Shown: piece by piece, positions 22,075 through 33,394 of the stretch
Layout of the letters: each line of letters starts with the position of its first letter
Numbering within the stretch: position 1 is the stretch's first letter
Assembly: GCA_949361645.1 (NCBI GenBank)
Contig: OX442428.1
Location: 8,388,889 to 8,452,888 of the forward strand
DNA: 64,000 nucleotides
Origin: Spongilla lacustris
Taxonomy: Eukaryota > Porifera > Demospongiae > Spongillida > Spongillidae
Direction: 5' to 3'
The notes under the pieces: model-generated
Database searches by the model: none
Seen by the model: only the letters and a program-made list of their open reading frames with translations
What the model was told of the DNA's origin: nothing
Translations under genes and position numbers: made by a program

Positions 22075-22351
22075 GTGTCCCTACCCTCATATCAACCCAT
22101 GCATACCACGGGGTTGATATGAGGGTAAAGTAAATAATGGGCAAATATGCCCTATTCATAGTGATATTAGGCTAGGGTTTTGTGTTCCTAGCGACCACAG
22201 CTGAGATTCACTTTGTGAAAGGATTCTATCAAGAATTAAATCTCATTAGCGGTTGGCTTAGGTGATCTCTAGAAACACAAAACCCTAGCCTAAAATCGCT
22301 ATGAATAGGGCAGGTTGATATGAGGGTAGGTTGATGTAAGGGTAGGTGAAC
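22075..22351. mobile_element. 277 bp MITE inserted in the left palindrome arm
   Basis: The insertion is absent from the matching place of the right arm (about 25377-25382). It is flanked by tgtaca on both sides (22069-22074 and 22352-22357), a likely target duplication. Its ends carry ctaccctcatatcaacc-like inverted repeats, and a second inner pair lies around ggctagggttttgtgttcct and its complement at about 22275-22295. The right arm thus gives the empty site. Confidence 0.8.
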
Positions 22352-22377
22352 TGTACAAACTTTGCTACCACCCCCCA

Positions 22378-22593
22378 AAACATGCACCCCTCCATCAGCA
22401 CTGCACCCCTCCATCACCACTGCACCCCTCCATCACCACTGCACCCCTCCATCACCACTGCACCCTCCATCACCACTGTACCCCTCCATCACCACTGCAC
22501 CCCTCCATCACCACTGTACCCCTCCATCACCACTGTACCCCTCCATCACCACTGTACCCCTCCATCACCCCTGTACCCTTCATCACCACTGCA
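22378..22593. repeat. 19 bp minisatellite in left palindrome arm
   Basis: Unit cccctccatcaccactgca, about 11 copies with a tgta/tgca variant. Reading frames rich in P, H, S and T here are shadows. Confidence 0.95.
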
Positions 22594-22639
22594 CTATTGC
22601 AACACGTAGATGGATATGGTGATTTGATATGACAAATGT

Positions 22640-22940
22640 GTTCTGGTACCATACACTTTGTAGCTGCAGCATTTCATTCAAATATAGGATATCAGAAAAT
22701 GCTTTATATTTAGGACAGCTGTGCCAACCATTCATACGGAGATCACAGATCAATTGTGTTCAGGTCTCTGGCTCATTGAGGCAGATGGACATTGCGGACA
22801 AATGTCTGTGGAGTACTATCAGGTTAGGCTGGCTGCCACAGGGATTTAAGCTACATGTAATACTGCTTCTTTGTATGTGTAGGAACCATATACACTTGTG
22901 CGTATGCATCTGTGCATGTACATAAAGTTAGCCATGTGCC
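22640..22940. repeat. module of about 300 bp shared with the 957 bp satellite
   Basis: In reverse complement (and directly at about 24830-25165) this stretch matches each 957 bp unit at 44-50 kb. Shared words include gcacaagtgt, gtggcagccagcctaa, ccacagacatttgtccgcaa, tgtccatctgcctcaatgag and ggttggcaaagctgtcctaa. Confidence 0.85.
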
Positions 22941-25183
22941 TATAAGTATATTGTACGCATGGTAGACATCTGGCTTCATGTAAACATGCCTTTACCCTCT
23001 TTGTGGTGCCTACTCATGTTGTACAGGTTACCTATTCACTTAAATTTGTATTACTTGAGCCAGTTTGCTTAGTTCAGCCTTTTGATTTCACTGTGCCACT
23101 GTACACCTGTAATATAACACCCAGCGAATGCAGAACGCAACCATCTCCATTAACTTGCTAAAGTACTGTCTTGTCAGGGGGAAAATGAGCAAACTGCAAA
23201 GCACACACATCGACACGACGCTATAAAATAGGTGTGGATAGCACCATTATCACAGCTTTGGTTCAGCATACTAAGTACTTACATGTACTGAGGCAATCAC
23301 AGACGATATCAGGATACCGGCCGATAACATACACTTGCTATTGTACAAGGTCCTGGCCATGCAGGGAGAGATTACGTGTGTAACTGGGTTATCAGGCACA
23401 TAGCTAGCAGTTCATAGGCTAACCTTTACACTGGCAGTGTCTTCAATTGCACGAAGAATTGATTTCAATTGCTCATCTTTGCAATTAATTGCAGGATGGT
23501 ACTAACCAAGGTAAGAAAAACAGCTAGTCACCATTACCCAGTACGTACAAACTAATGCATCGTGTCTCGTCCCACCGCGTGTAAGCAAAGCCACGAAAAC
23601 GCTGTTGCGCAGGTTTAAATCTTCACTTCAGCTAAATGTAATCAGCATGGCGACAGTTCGTGCTCTGTGGCCGGATCCCCGTGGCTAGATCACGAAGAAC
23701 TGGGGTCATGTTGAAGACGCCATATAGCGACCACGTGCACTTTACATTTATTCACTTGCCTCATAGTTTCATACATATGATTCTAAAGTTCAACGACTGT
23801 AGGCAGAGGATGACTGTACTTTCTGCCACTGTAAATTCCCAGGCATGTAAAAGGTGCTCTTCCACTAGAAATCGGGACTCGGATCACGATATTTCTAATG
23901 AATGAGCACCTTTTTATAATGTTTACTGCATGTGGCCGCTGCAGTAACGGGCTACACACCGCACTGCCTACAGTCGCTGAAATTTGGAATCATATGTGTG
24001 AAACTATGAGGCAAGTGAATAAATGTATAGTGCACGTGGTCGCTATATGGCGTCTTCAACATGACCACAGTTCTTCGTGAACTAGCCACGCGGGATCCGG
24101 CCACAGAGCACGAAATGTCGTCATGCTGATTACATTTAGCTGAAGTGAAGATTTAAACGTGCACAACAGCGTTTTCGTGGCTTTTGCCTGTACGGTGGGA
24201 CGAGACACCATGCATTAGTTTGTACGTACTGGGTAATGGTGACTAGCTGTTTTTCTTACCTTAGTTAGTACCATCCTGCAATTAATTGCAAAGATGAGCA
24301 TTTGAAATCAATTCTTCGTGCAATTGAAGACACTGCCAGTGTAAAGGTTAGCCTATGAACTACTAGCTATGTGCCTGATAACCCAGTTACACACGTAATC
24401 TCTCCCTGCATGGCCAGGACCTTGTACAATAGCAAGTGTATGTTATCGGCCGGTATCCTGATATCGTCTGTGATTGCCTCAGTACATGTAAGTACTTAGT
24501 ATGCTGAACCAAAGCTGTGATAATGGTGCTATCCACACCTATTTTATAGCGTCGTGTCGATGTGTGTGCTTTGCAGTTTGCTCATTTTCCCCCTGACAAG
24601 ACAGTACTTTAGCAAGTTAATGGAGATGGTTGCGTTCTGCATTCGCTGGGTGTTATATTACAGGTGTACAGTGGCACAGTGAAATCAAAAGGCTGAACTA
24701 AGCAAACTGGCTCAAGTAATACAAATTTAAGTGAATAGGTAACCTGTACAACATGAGTAGGCACCACAAAGAGGGTAAAGGCATGTTTACATGAAGCCAG
24801 ATGTCTACCATGCGTACAATATACTTATAGGCACATGGCTAACTTTATGTACATGCACAGATGCATACGCACAAGTGTATATGGTTCCTACACATACAAA
24901 GAAGCAGTATTACATGTAGCTTAAATCCCTGTGGCAGCCAGCCTAACCTGATAGTACTCCACAGACATTTGTCCGCAATGTCCATCTGCCTCAATGAGCC
25001 AGAGACCTGAACACAATTGATCTGTGATCTCCGTATGAATGGTTGGCAAAGCTGTCCTAAATATAAAGCAGTTTCTGATATCCCATTCTTGAATCAAATG
25101 CTGCAGCTACAAAGTGTATGGTACCATATTGGCACATTTGTCATATCAAATCACCATATCCATCTACGTGTTGCAATAGTGCA

Positions 25184-25352
25184 GTGGTGATGAAGGGGTA
25201 CAGTGGATGGAGGGGTGCAGTGGTGATGGAGGGGTACAGTGGATGGAGGGGTGCAGTGGTGATGGAGGGGTGCAGTGGTGATGGAGGGGTGCAGTGGTGA
25301 TGGAGGGGTACAGTGTTGATGGAGGGGTGCAGTGGTGATGGAGGGGTGCGTG
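25184..25352. repeat. 19 bp minisatellite in right palindrome arm
   Basis: Reverse complement of the unit at 22378, with fewer copies and three 16 nt-type short units (agtggatggagggg). The copy-number difference shows the arms evolve separately here. Confidence 0.95.
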
Positions 25353-25540
25353 TTTTGGGGGGTGGTAACAAAGTTTGTACATGCTAATTGCATTGATATC
25401 CCAAGGTGCAGGCGTGTGTAAACAGTGAATATTATTATATGGCTAGCGGGAGTGATCGATAGCGTTTGCTTATGAAAGCTAACAGTTTCTACAACTTCTG
25501 GTGAAATAATTATTTTTGCTGATGTGCGAGGTGTGAAAAG

Positions 25541-27640
25541 CTCTGTATTAATAACATGACCAGACATCTTATCGCCAATGCGTCGTGTTGACACAGCGGT
25601 TGGTCCTTTGATGTTCAGCCATGCAGGCGTGCAGGTGTGGTGCTCGGCGAACGTTATACACATGCATCGAACATTTGCTGCGTAATACGTACAGCGGCAG
25701 ATTTTTAACCAATAGTCCTCGGGATACGTGCACGTGTAGGCACCATAACGTCATTATATGTCGCGTTAGTAGCTCAACTGCGCGCACTGTACGTGTACAC
25801 GGTAGCTATTGCACTGCACGTACCGAGTGATGAGAGGACACATAGGTGGCACACACGTACCACCTACCAGGAGAGCTAGTCTGTAGCTAGTACCTACCGC
25901 AGTGGTGTCAGCTTTCACCTGTGCACTCCAGGCGACCGCACCACACAGCAGCAGTGGTGTAGCAGGTCGCGCCACCACCAGTGGCAAGGTGGCTTGTCTG
26001 TCCCTGAGGGGGGCAAATACACAGACTGCCGCCCCCCCTCCCCCACGCACACACACACAAACACACATGCCGCCTTTCTGTCAAAATTTCTTATCTTGTT
26101 ATGCAGGATTTCGGCAAGGAGGGGGTGGGTTCCACATGAAAACTGATGAAAGGGAGGGTCTCGCGCGAAGCGCGCGAAAATTTCTGTGGTGCGCGTTCTA
26201 AATTTTCCACAGATTGTATTGGAAACTAAGGCAATCAACACTAATTAATAGTGCCCTCTGTTCGAGCAGCACGATAACAATAACAAAAACTGGTAGCAGT
26301 TAACACGTAGCCGATTAGATCTCATGACATCAGTCAAGTCGAAATTTTGGCCGGAACTATTTACAACTATAGAGCAATGTACTTGGATTGTTTACCTACG
26401 TAACCGTACTATTATGTAACAAATGCTATAAATATGTATCACGTGGGGTGAAATCCCGCCTTCTTTCCTCCGATCGCCGACGTTCGCTACTGATGAACTC
26501 ATCCCCAGCATTATGACTCTGTACTACATAAATAATCATCTTAATTAAGCACATTTCGTGTTATTTGCTTGGCGGCTGGTGCGCCCCTATCGTCATTTTG
26601 GCACCCCCTTTTTAAGGCCAGCTGGGGGGGCAATTGCCCCCCCTGCCCCCCGGCCACCTCGCCACTGGCCCCCACCATGACCTCCTCACGCAAGAACTGT
26701 CGCTCTGCGTCCGTACCAGCTCTTTTTGTAACGTGCAGCAGCGGAGCAGTTTATAGGCTCCGTCACTGCGAGCATTGCATAGCGCGCTAATAAATTATCT
26801 GTAGTAGGTACCGGCATATTTCACGTACGAGTACCGAAAAATTGGTGATCCAGTATTAGGTAAAAATTGTGACGCGGGTTGCAAATTGTTCAGGTGCATT
26901 AAATTCGAGTAAAAGCTGGTTTGTGTTCGTTTGATGGCTGTTGTGGACTGTTTCTGGATTTATCGGTATGTCGATACATTGTCTATGCTATGACACAGCT
27001 CTGATTTATTTGAAACGTTTTGTTCAAAATTTCTGGCGCGTAGAAAAAATATGTACCCTTTAGGTTTGGTAGAACTTTTTTGTCTTTAGAGGTACCGGGA
27101 AACCGATCAGATTTAGGTACTCCCCAGGTCTTAATCTATATGGATTTCAAATTTCACGAACTTTGGTTGATGCCCAAAATGTCATCCAACAGCCTATGTG
27201 TTTATATATGCACGTGCTATTCATGAAGCCAACTGACGTCAAACGTTATTAGGTGGTTAAGCACTGCCCATATAACATGGTTTTGCAACTTTTTAAGAAC
27301 ATTTCTTACCTTTGAGTACCTTATTGCGTTAACAAAGTTTAACTCAAAATAAAGACTACCATTATTTTCGAGGTACCGTAAAAAGAAGCATTTCTAAACG
27401 CAGTTTTGCTATAAATCTACATACTATGAAAATACCATCATTTTTGGGCGATGCCCAAGGCATACCCCAGATTTTCTCAGGTAGTGACTCGTCCCCAGAT
27501 ATCATATTGTACATTGCCGCGAAAATGGAACTAACGCATGACTGTGCAACTTTCTAGTGTGCTTACAACCCTATATGTAACCCTTTTTAAGATGTTAGCA
27601 TGCTGCAGCGATCTGTTAGTGTGTATTTTTCCAAATTAGG
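25541..27640. other. no gene recognised; G/C-tract transposon-like patches
   Basis: Patches around 25930-26060 and 26560-26690 have runs of G or C next to gccaccaccagtggcaagg and cctcgccactggcccccacc words, as often seen in degenerate nonautonomous DNA transposons. A palindromic tcgcgcgaagcgcgcga lies near 26160. Nothing supports a gene. Confidence 0.5.
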
Positions 27641-28950
27641 ATGAAGACTGCAGAAGATTTTAAGAAGTTGATTGAAGGTTTTGGTGGTGATATCAGTGCA
27701 GACAATGCACTACAGGTTTCAGCAATAAGAAATGGCTTGGTAGTGCACATATACATGTGTATATAAACTTAATGCAGCAAAGCATTTTTTAAACTGCCAA
27801 AATGGTGGCTTTTATTCATGAAGGAGTATGTGGGAATATTAATGCTTTAAAATCATCAATAAGGGTTTGGGAAGATATTGTTAATCTATTAGAGGATGAG
27901 TTTCCACTACCTAATCAAACCACTGCTATACCATCTGTGTACTTATACTTGTCAAACCTCTTTGAAATTAAGAACTCCTTGCAAGAAATGTGGAATAAAG
28001 AGACTAAAACTAAGAGAATTACTCATTTCAATGTGGATGCTCAGTCGCAAGTATCAAACCGTTATAAGTAAGCAACATGACAATCGTAAACTTAGACAAG
28101 CTTTGAGCAGAAAAGTAACTATTGAAAGAAATTTGCGTGCACATTTAAATAATCTTTAAAAGGAGATAAACCAAAAAGATGCCACTTTGAAGCGGTTGGC
28201 AAATTATTAAAAAACACAGGTAATATGCATAAAATAGTTTCATTAAAACATTCTTAGGTGAAAATGAGGTCTGCTCATAGGAAACGTGAAAAATATCACA
28301 AAAGTAGAGAGTGTGCTCTGAAGAGAAGTAATGCCATTTTAAGTAAGAAGGTCCACAATCTTGAGTTGGAAAATGAAGCATTAAGGGCTAATGTGGATTC
28401 GAACCACAATTTAGCACAATGCATCTGTACTTGACAAGACAAAAAAACATACAGTACAGCATGTCGTAAAACAATATATTCTTGCCTTGAGTATCAGGTG
28501 CCTGTATCAAGTGTATGTAATGTTATACATTTATAAGCCATTCTTGAGCACCTTGGAAATGTAACTGTAGATTACCTTCCTGATCCTCGTACAGTTAGTT
28601 ACTTTGCCTATGAATTAGGCATAATCAGTGACTTACAAGTTGGTGAAATATTGTATGATAATGATAATGTAACCCTTTCATGGGATTCAACATCTGTGGA
28701 GGGACGTCATATTAATGAAGTTCATATCAGCATTGCAACAGTTCCTTCCACTTCCTATGTGCTACAATTAGGTACGATTATGCTTCCGCGATCCCATATT
28801 CAGACCTGTTTTAATGTTATTGTAAGTTCATACTGCTACTTATTGGAAACGAGGAAGCAGTCAAGAAGATGGAGATGATGTTTCAATGACGCTGTATGAA
28901 TTCTTAGTTGACTATATCTCAGATGACTTGTACATTAGTGAAATTGATGT
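27641..28950 (+). pseudogene. transposase-like relic with SWDSTS...HINEVH motif (family not recognised)
   Basis: A first exon at 27641-27715 codes MKTAEDFKKLIEGFGGDISA and five more residues, with donor CAG|gtttca. Coding-like patches follow: 27802-28071 (NLLEDEFPLPNQTTAIPSVY), 28263-28433 (basic and coiled-coil, RSAHRKREKYHKSRECALKR) and 28556-28772 (YLPDPRTVSYFAYELG, then VTLSWDSTSVEGRHINEVHI). They are separated by stops and frame shifts, so the copy is broken. The last motif, a W-D-S-T-S strand followed by an H-I-N-E-V-H strand, resembles the RNase H-like core strands of some transposases and transposon-derived proteins. The exact superfamily cannot be named from memory. It lies next to a piggyBac-like relic on the other strand. 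Confidence 0.45.
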
Positions 28951-28989
28951 ATAACACTATTCTATACTTCTTATGTGTGTGCAAGCACT

Positions 28990-31430
28990 TCAGTATATCT
29001 TGGAAGTGAATCGTCTAGTCATCCCATAATGACCAAAGTCTGCACCTTTGAACACACTTCCAGGTTCACTTCCAGTTTTCCAGTACACATGAATAGGACC
29101 CCGTTTAGGTTCACAAGCCATAGCAAGCCTCAATCCAAGAAATTTAAAAAACTCACCCTTGTCAAGGTGACTCAACCATTTGCATTCATGTTGATGTTGG
29201 TACACTGCAACATGCTATCGAGTCCACACATGGGATATAACAAAGTAAAATAGTTGTAAGCTGTCTTTGGTTGACTCTCTTGTACATGTGACCATCTCAC
29301 ATGAGGAATGGAATTATAACGCCCTCCAGCTGAGGGATCAATGAGCAAAGATTCTCGCCATTTCCACATGCAACCATGTGGCATCAAAAGTGGGTGTACA
29401 TCAGTAGTGGGTGGAACTGGGTCTTCAAGAAAATCCTCATCCGTATGCGTTCTATCACTGTGCAAAAACTTTGTTATACGATAGCGTATTCGATAGCGTA
29501 TACTTGAATATACACCTTAAATATACACACCAGCGTATAGAACCATATACGCAGGTGCGTATATTCAAATATAACCGATCACGCGACATTTGTGGTTGCT
29601 TAGCAAACCGTTGAATTCACTTTGTGGCTACGTTGTCGGTCACCGTATACTAAGTGCTTCATATTCCGTATTTATCCTCCTACCACTCCCACCCCTCGTT
29701 CCCGATCCAGTTTAGTCAATTTAAAATTTTAATCATTTTGCACATGTACAACAAAACAACAAACCTAAAGTTCGAGGCGGCAATCTGCAATCCAAGGCAC
29801 CTGTACAGAATACGAACAATAAATTCGTATCGTAAAAAAATATATTCCACTCACCACATATCATATCCTCGTTCTGTTTATACATGATTCTATATATAAA
29901 GCAACAGATACATTATCGGGTAAGTGGTATGCTTACCTTTCTTGTCTCCTATCTCCGATGTTTAACTTAAAACAATGGAACAGTGCGAGTTAAACACTTA
30001 CCGTACCGTCCGGTCGGAGTCTGCAAGTAGCAAAACACAACAAATGAATAGGCCTATACCTTTTTATATCACGCTCCATTGTGCCTGTTCTATCATTTCG
30101 GTTGTTCAACCGAATGGTAACACTTAGGACACTTGCCAACCTAGTGCAAATAGAGAAAGGTGAATTCATTCTTTAGCAACTGCAACACATAAACTTGTAC
30201 ACTCTGGAAAGACGAACTTTTGCCATTTAACGATCAAAACCTTGATCTCAGCGCGATTCTTACAGTCCTTCTGTCTGTTCATACCAAAAGCAACATGACC
30301 ATGAAATAGCCCGCCTAAAATCTACAAATCACATGCACGGTTAGTTAACTACATTTCTAATTGGAGCACTTTTGTATCGTACTACACAAACATTTGTACA
30401 GGGGTCCAATAGAGGTCTACTGTGTAGGCATTCTACTGCTTCCATTGTAGCATTTACTGGGATCCGATGTGACCATGACCAAACTCAACTGGCGAGTTAG
30501 CATAGGCCATAGTCATGCACCATGGGCCCGGCCTACCGCTCACAAAATTTACCGCCGTATATACGGGTACACCAAGCAGACATACATATATATAGCTAAC
30601 CTTTGACGTCCAGCAGCATTAATAGAAGCAAAGTAGCACTCCTTCCCAGACTTTGATGCTTACACACCTTCCCACCTCACGTGGGTCCGGGTACGGGTCT
30701 GACCACTCATGAATTAATTCTGTGGTATACTTATGTAAACAGTGGGATTTTATGGAATGAAATATACGCAGTAGTATAACTCACTACAGTATATTCAAAT
30801 ATACTTTTAAGAATACACTATCGTATATTTTGAAGGTGTGCTTATATAAATGGTGACGTATTTGACACTTACGTATTCTCAAATATTCGCGGTCGTACAC
30901 TTCAAATATACTACACAGGTTATATTTTGTGCATTCCTCAAATATACGCATAAATATACACTATCGTATAACAAACTTTTTGCACAGTGTATATGAATTA
31001 TTAATTTTTAAAAATATGTTTTCATACAAAACTATCTTTACCTTTGCTCATGTTCAACATCACTATTGCTATCACTTTCTGATGACAAGGTCGAAACGAT
31101 GCATTCAGTGTCAATGTTTGCGACACCCTCTTCCGCATTTGCCACAGACGAGCTGTCTAGTTCAAAGCGTGAAGCTGGAAGTGTGCTGGCTTCTTCAGTT
31201 TCTTCAAGTACTCTAGCTCTTTTGCGACGACTGCACTTTGCCTTTGGTTTGAAGTCGCGTGCTAAGCAAATGCCATTAGTAGAGACCATTGAAACTTTCC
31301 CAGTTTCCCAGCGAACAACATATTTCCTCCTCCTTCCATTAACAATGACTTCTAGCACTGTTGCTTTTTTGCCCATCGTACTTATAAGTTTGCCAACTAC
31401 ACTATCGCCAACTTTGAATCGCTTCGCCAT
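28990..31430 (-). pseudogene. piggyBac transposase-like (PGBD) relic, two exons
   Basis: Exon 1 (31430-31041) starts MAKRFKVGDSVVGKLISTMG, with a small beta-rich region then acidic sequence, and ends at AAAG|gtaaag. Exon 2 begins after atag near 29451 with THTDEDFLEDPV and continues to WSHVQESQPKTAYNYFTLLY. The frame then shifts near 29200 into HLDKGEFFKFLGLRLAMACE and PKRGPIHVYW, which fits the N-terminal part of the DDE_Tnp_1_7 (piggyBac) family. A stop follows at about 28990; the DDD catalytic core is missing. The intron would have been about 55 nt before the 1.5 kb element at 29456-30989 inserted into it. Phase 2 at exon 1 end and one base at exon 2 start agree. Confidence 0.65.
29456..30989. 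mobile_element. 1.53 kb nonautonomous element with CACTGTGCAAAAA termini and TAT duplication
   Basis: The left end cactgtgcaaaaactttgtt and right end aacaaactttttgcacagtg are inverted repeats continuing through atacgatag. The 3 bp tat lies directly outside both ends (29453-29455, 30990-30992). Internally, gtatattcaaatatac-like motifs recur many times in both orientations near the two ends, as subterminal binding sites would. CACTG termini and a 3 bp duplication would fit the CACTA/CMC group by inference. No transposase is coded. Confidence 0.75.
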
Positions 31431-31734
31431 TTTGACCCAAAACCAGTTGCCTAGATAGAGCACCGATAAAAAACCAGTTTACCCTGATACAGTTTATCAG
31501 ATCAAAACTTGACATCGTAAATTTTAAAGGCGTACTTTAGCTGGAATGAAGAAATCATCCTTGTTTAATGACAGAGGCCCTTAATTAAGGACGATTGGAG
31601 ATTAAACATTAAATAAATATCACAGTGACTGACTGTACATGTAGTACACATCAATCATTGCTACTAAACTTTCCAAACAAAGTAAGCTAATGTTCTGAAC
31701 TGAAAATAAAATCGTTACACATCATTGTGACATG

Positions 31735-31945
31735 TTCCTGGAGGGGGAGGGATAGCACAAGGTCCAGGTGGGGGGAGGGATAACACAAGGTCCAGGAGGA
31801 GGGGGGAGGAATAAGCAAGGTCCAGGAGGAGGGGGGGGGGGGGGAGGAGGAATAAGACAAGGTCCAGGAGGAGGGGGGAGGGATAACACAAGGTCCAGGA
31901 GGAGGGGGGAGGGATAACACAAGGCCCAGGAGGGATAACACAGCA
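31735..31945. repeat. minisatellite, units about 30-40 bp
   Basis: Unit ggtccaggaggaggggggag followed by ggataacacaa, with variable G tracts, about six copies. Confidence 0.95.
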
Positions 31946-31949
31946 AAAT

Positions 31950-33200
31950 TGCTATGTGGCCATGAAATCTTCCCCTGCATGATGTATATGATCAAAGTTC
32001 CGAACAACACTCTTTATCAGTATACTCAACTGAATATATACTCCCTTTAAAGCCTCTCTGCCCACCCCCAATAAAATAAATAAATTATGTCTTCAGTGCT
32101 AAATAAAGCACCAAACGCTCGTTTAGGGAAGTTGTACGATTTATAAAAATTTATAAAATCACATGTACAAATGTAAAAATTAGAAACAAAAAAATAGCAG
32201 CGGGTTGCAATTGCATGTAGAGCAAGGGAACCTTAACAAGAACAATCGACTTCCCTTGACTGATGTCGACAGGCTATACATGCTAGAGAGATAATGTAAA
32301 CACTGTTGGATAGGAAAATTTAATGGAGATTACAACTGTACTATCCGTAGGAAATGTTTCATGAATCCTGGTACTGAAGACTTACGTTTCGGCAAACATA
32401 CCTCAATGTATGGGAAAGGTACCGAATTAGGAACAACCACATCAAAGGGTTGTTACATAAGCACAGGGTTTGCCACCCGCTTAAAAACGATGGTGCACGA
32501 TGATCTATGCAAATAGCTGCACGGTAATTATGGCCGATGAGCGTAAATGTTATTCCCATGGCATGGCTATTAGTCGAAAAGGGCTCATTCCGCGAGATTA
32601 CATCTTCAAGCGATCAACCCAGCGAAGTAGCGATAAACTACAGGCAGGTGGGAGCCAAATTAAGAACTGTGTCCATATCATATGCTAGGCATCATGTAGC
32701 ACCATGCATTAGCATTGTTGTAAATGTCTAAATTTTTAGTATAATATTAATTATCAACTAATATATATGTATTGCGGACTTTCTACAGTAGGGTCTTGAG
32801 TAAATTCATTGTAAACACGTGACTGTTGATTAAAAATTGTAATGTTCCTTGCGTTCGAAATTCGATATCGTGATACATTATGATACATGTATCGATTCAC
32901 AATTTTATATCGTTTTCAGTCGTTTCTCGAGGTGGACCTCGGGCAAAAAGTGGTCAGGCTATAGCCCGTATGCCTGACCGGCTGCTACGGCCCTGAATGT
33001 AGACCTACGATGAGTTATCCGCGTCAAACGCCACGGGTTCTTTTCAGAAATCAGAACCAATGCAACTTGGCATCCCAAATGGACCATTCTGGAACAAGAG
33101 TCACGAGCCTAATTCGAAAGCGCGTGATTTGAGTCATATACGGCCTACCATCATAACCAATCGCGAAAATTGACAAGCCTATATTTAGAGGAAGTGGGCC
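31950..33200. other. no gene recognised
   Basis: AT-rich sequence without a domain or a repeat that stands out. Short frames near 32500-32730 have no recognisable motif. It ends at the 5 bp target copy gggcc of the BEL/Pao element. Confidence 0.5.
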
Positions 33201-33357
33201 TGTAGAAAACGGAATATTAATTGCGTAATTATTCATTCATTGTGCGCACGTGATTGTAGTACAAAATAAAATTTGTGAACAGGAACGTGCGAGCTAGCTA
33301 GCGTTTGTATCCTCTCGGATCGCTCACGATCGCCATTATTGATTGAGTTTCTTTACA
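33201..33357 (+). repeat. 5' LTR of the BEL/Pao element
   Basis: 157 bp, TG...CA ends. It includes aataaaat near 33262, a possible polyA signal that is missing from the 3' LTR because of the 7 nt deletion. Confidence 0.95.
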
Positions 33358-33373
33358 TGGTCCTTCGAGCCGG
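33358..33373 (+). promoter_or_regulatory. primer binding site, tRNA-Tyr type
   Basis: tggtccttcgagccgg directly follows the 5' LTR. It is complementary to the CCA end of the conserved animal tRNA-Tyr (CCGGCTCGAAGGACCA), which would prime reverse transcription. Confidence 0.8.
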
Positions 33374-33394
33374 GAAGTTATTTGAACGGCGAAC

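Larger units (their letters stand above)
21917..25540. repeat. 3.6 kb imperfect palindrome
   Basis: The left arm 21917-23859 is repeated in inverted order at 23904-25540 with a 44 nt spacer. Examples: cttttcacacctcgcacatc (21917) against gatgtgcgaggtgtgaaaag (25521), and aaaggtgctc (23850) against gagcaccttt (23904). The arms show many substitutions and small indels. Both arms hold a 19 bp minisatellite with different copy number, and only the left arm has the insertion at 22075-22351. No coding frame is convincing. It may be a giant foldback element or an inverted duplication. Confidence 0.9.

Noticed and set aside
22346..22622. Proline/histidine-rich frames as a coding gene
   Set aside because: They are translations of the 19 bp minisatellite; the right palindrome arm gives the same peptides on the other strand.
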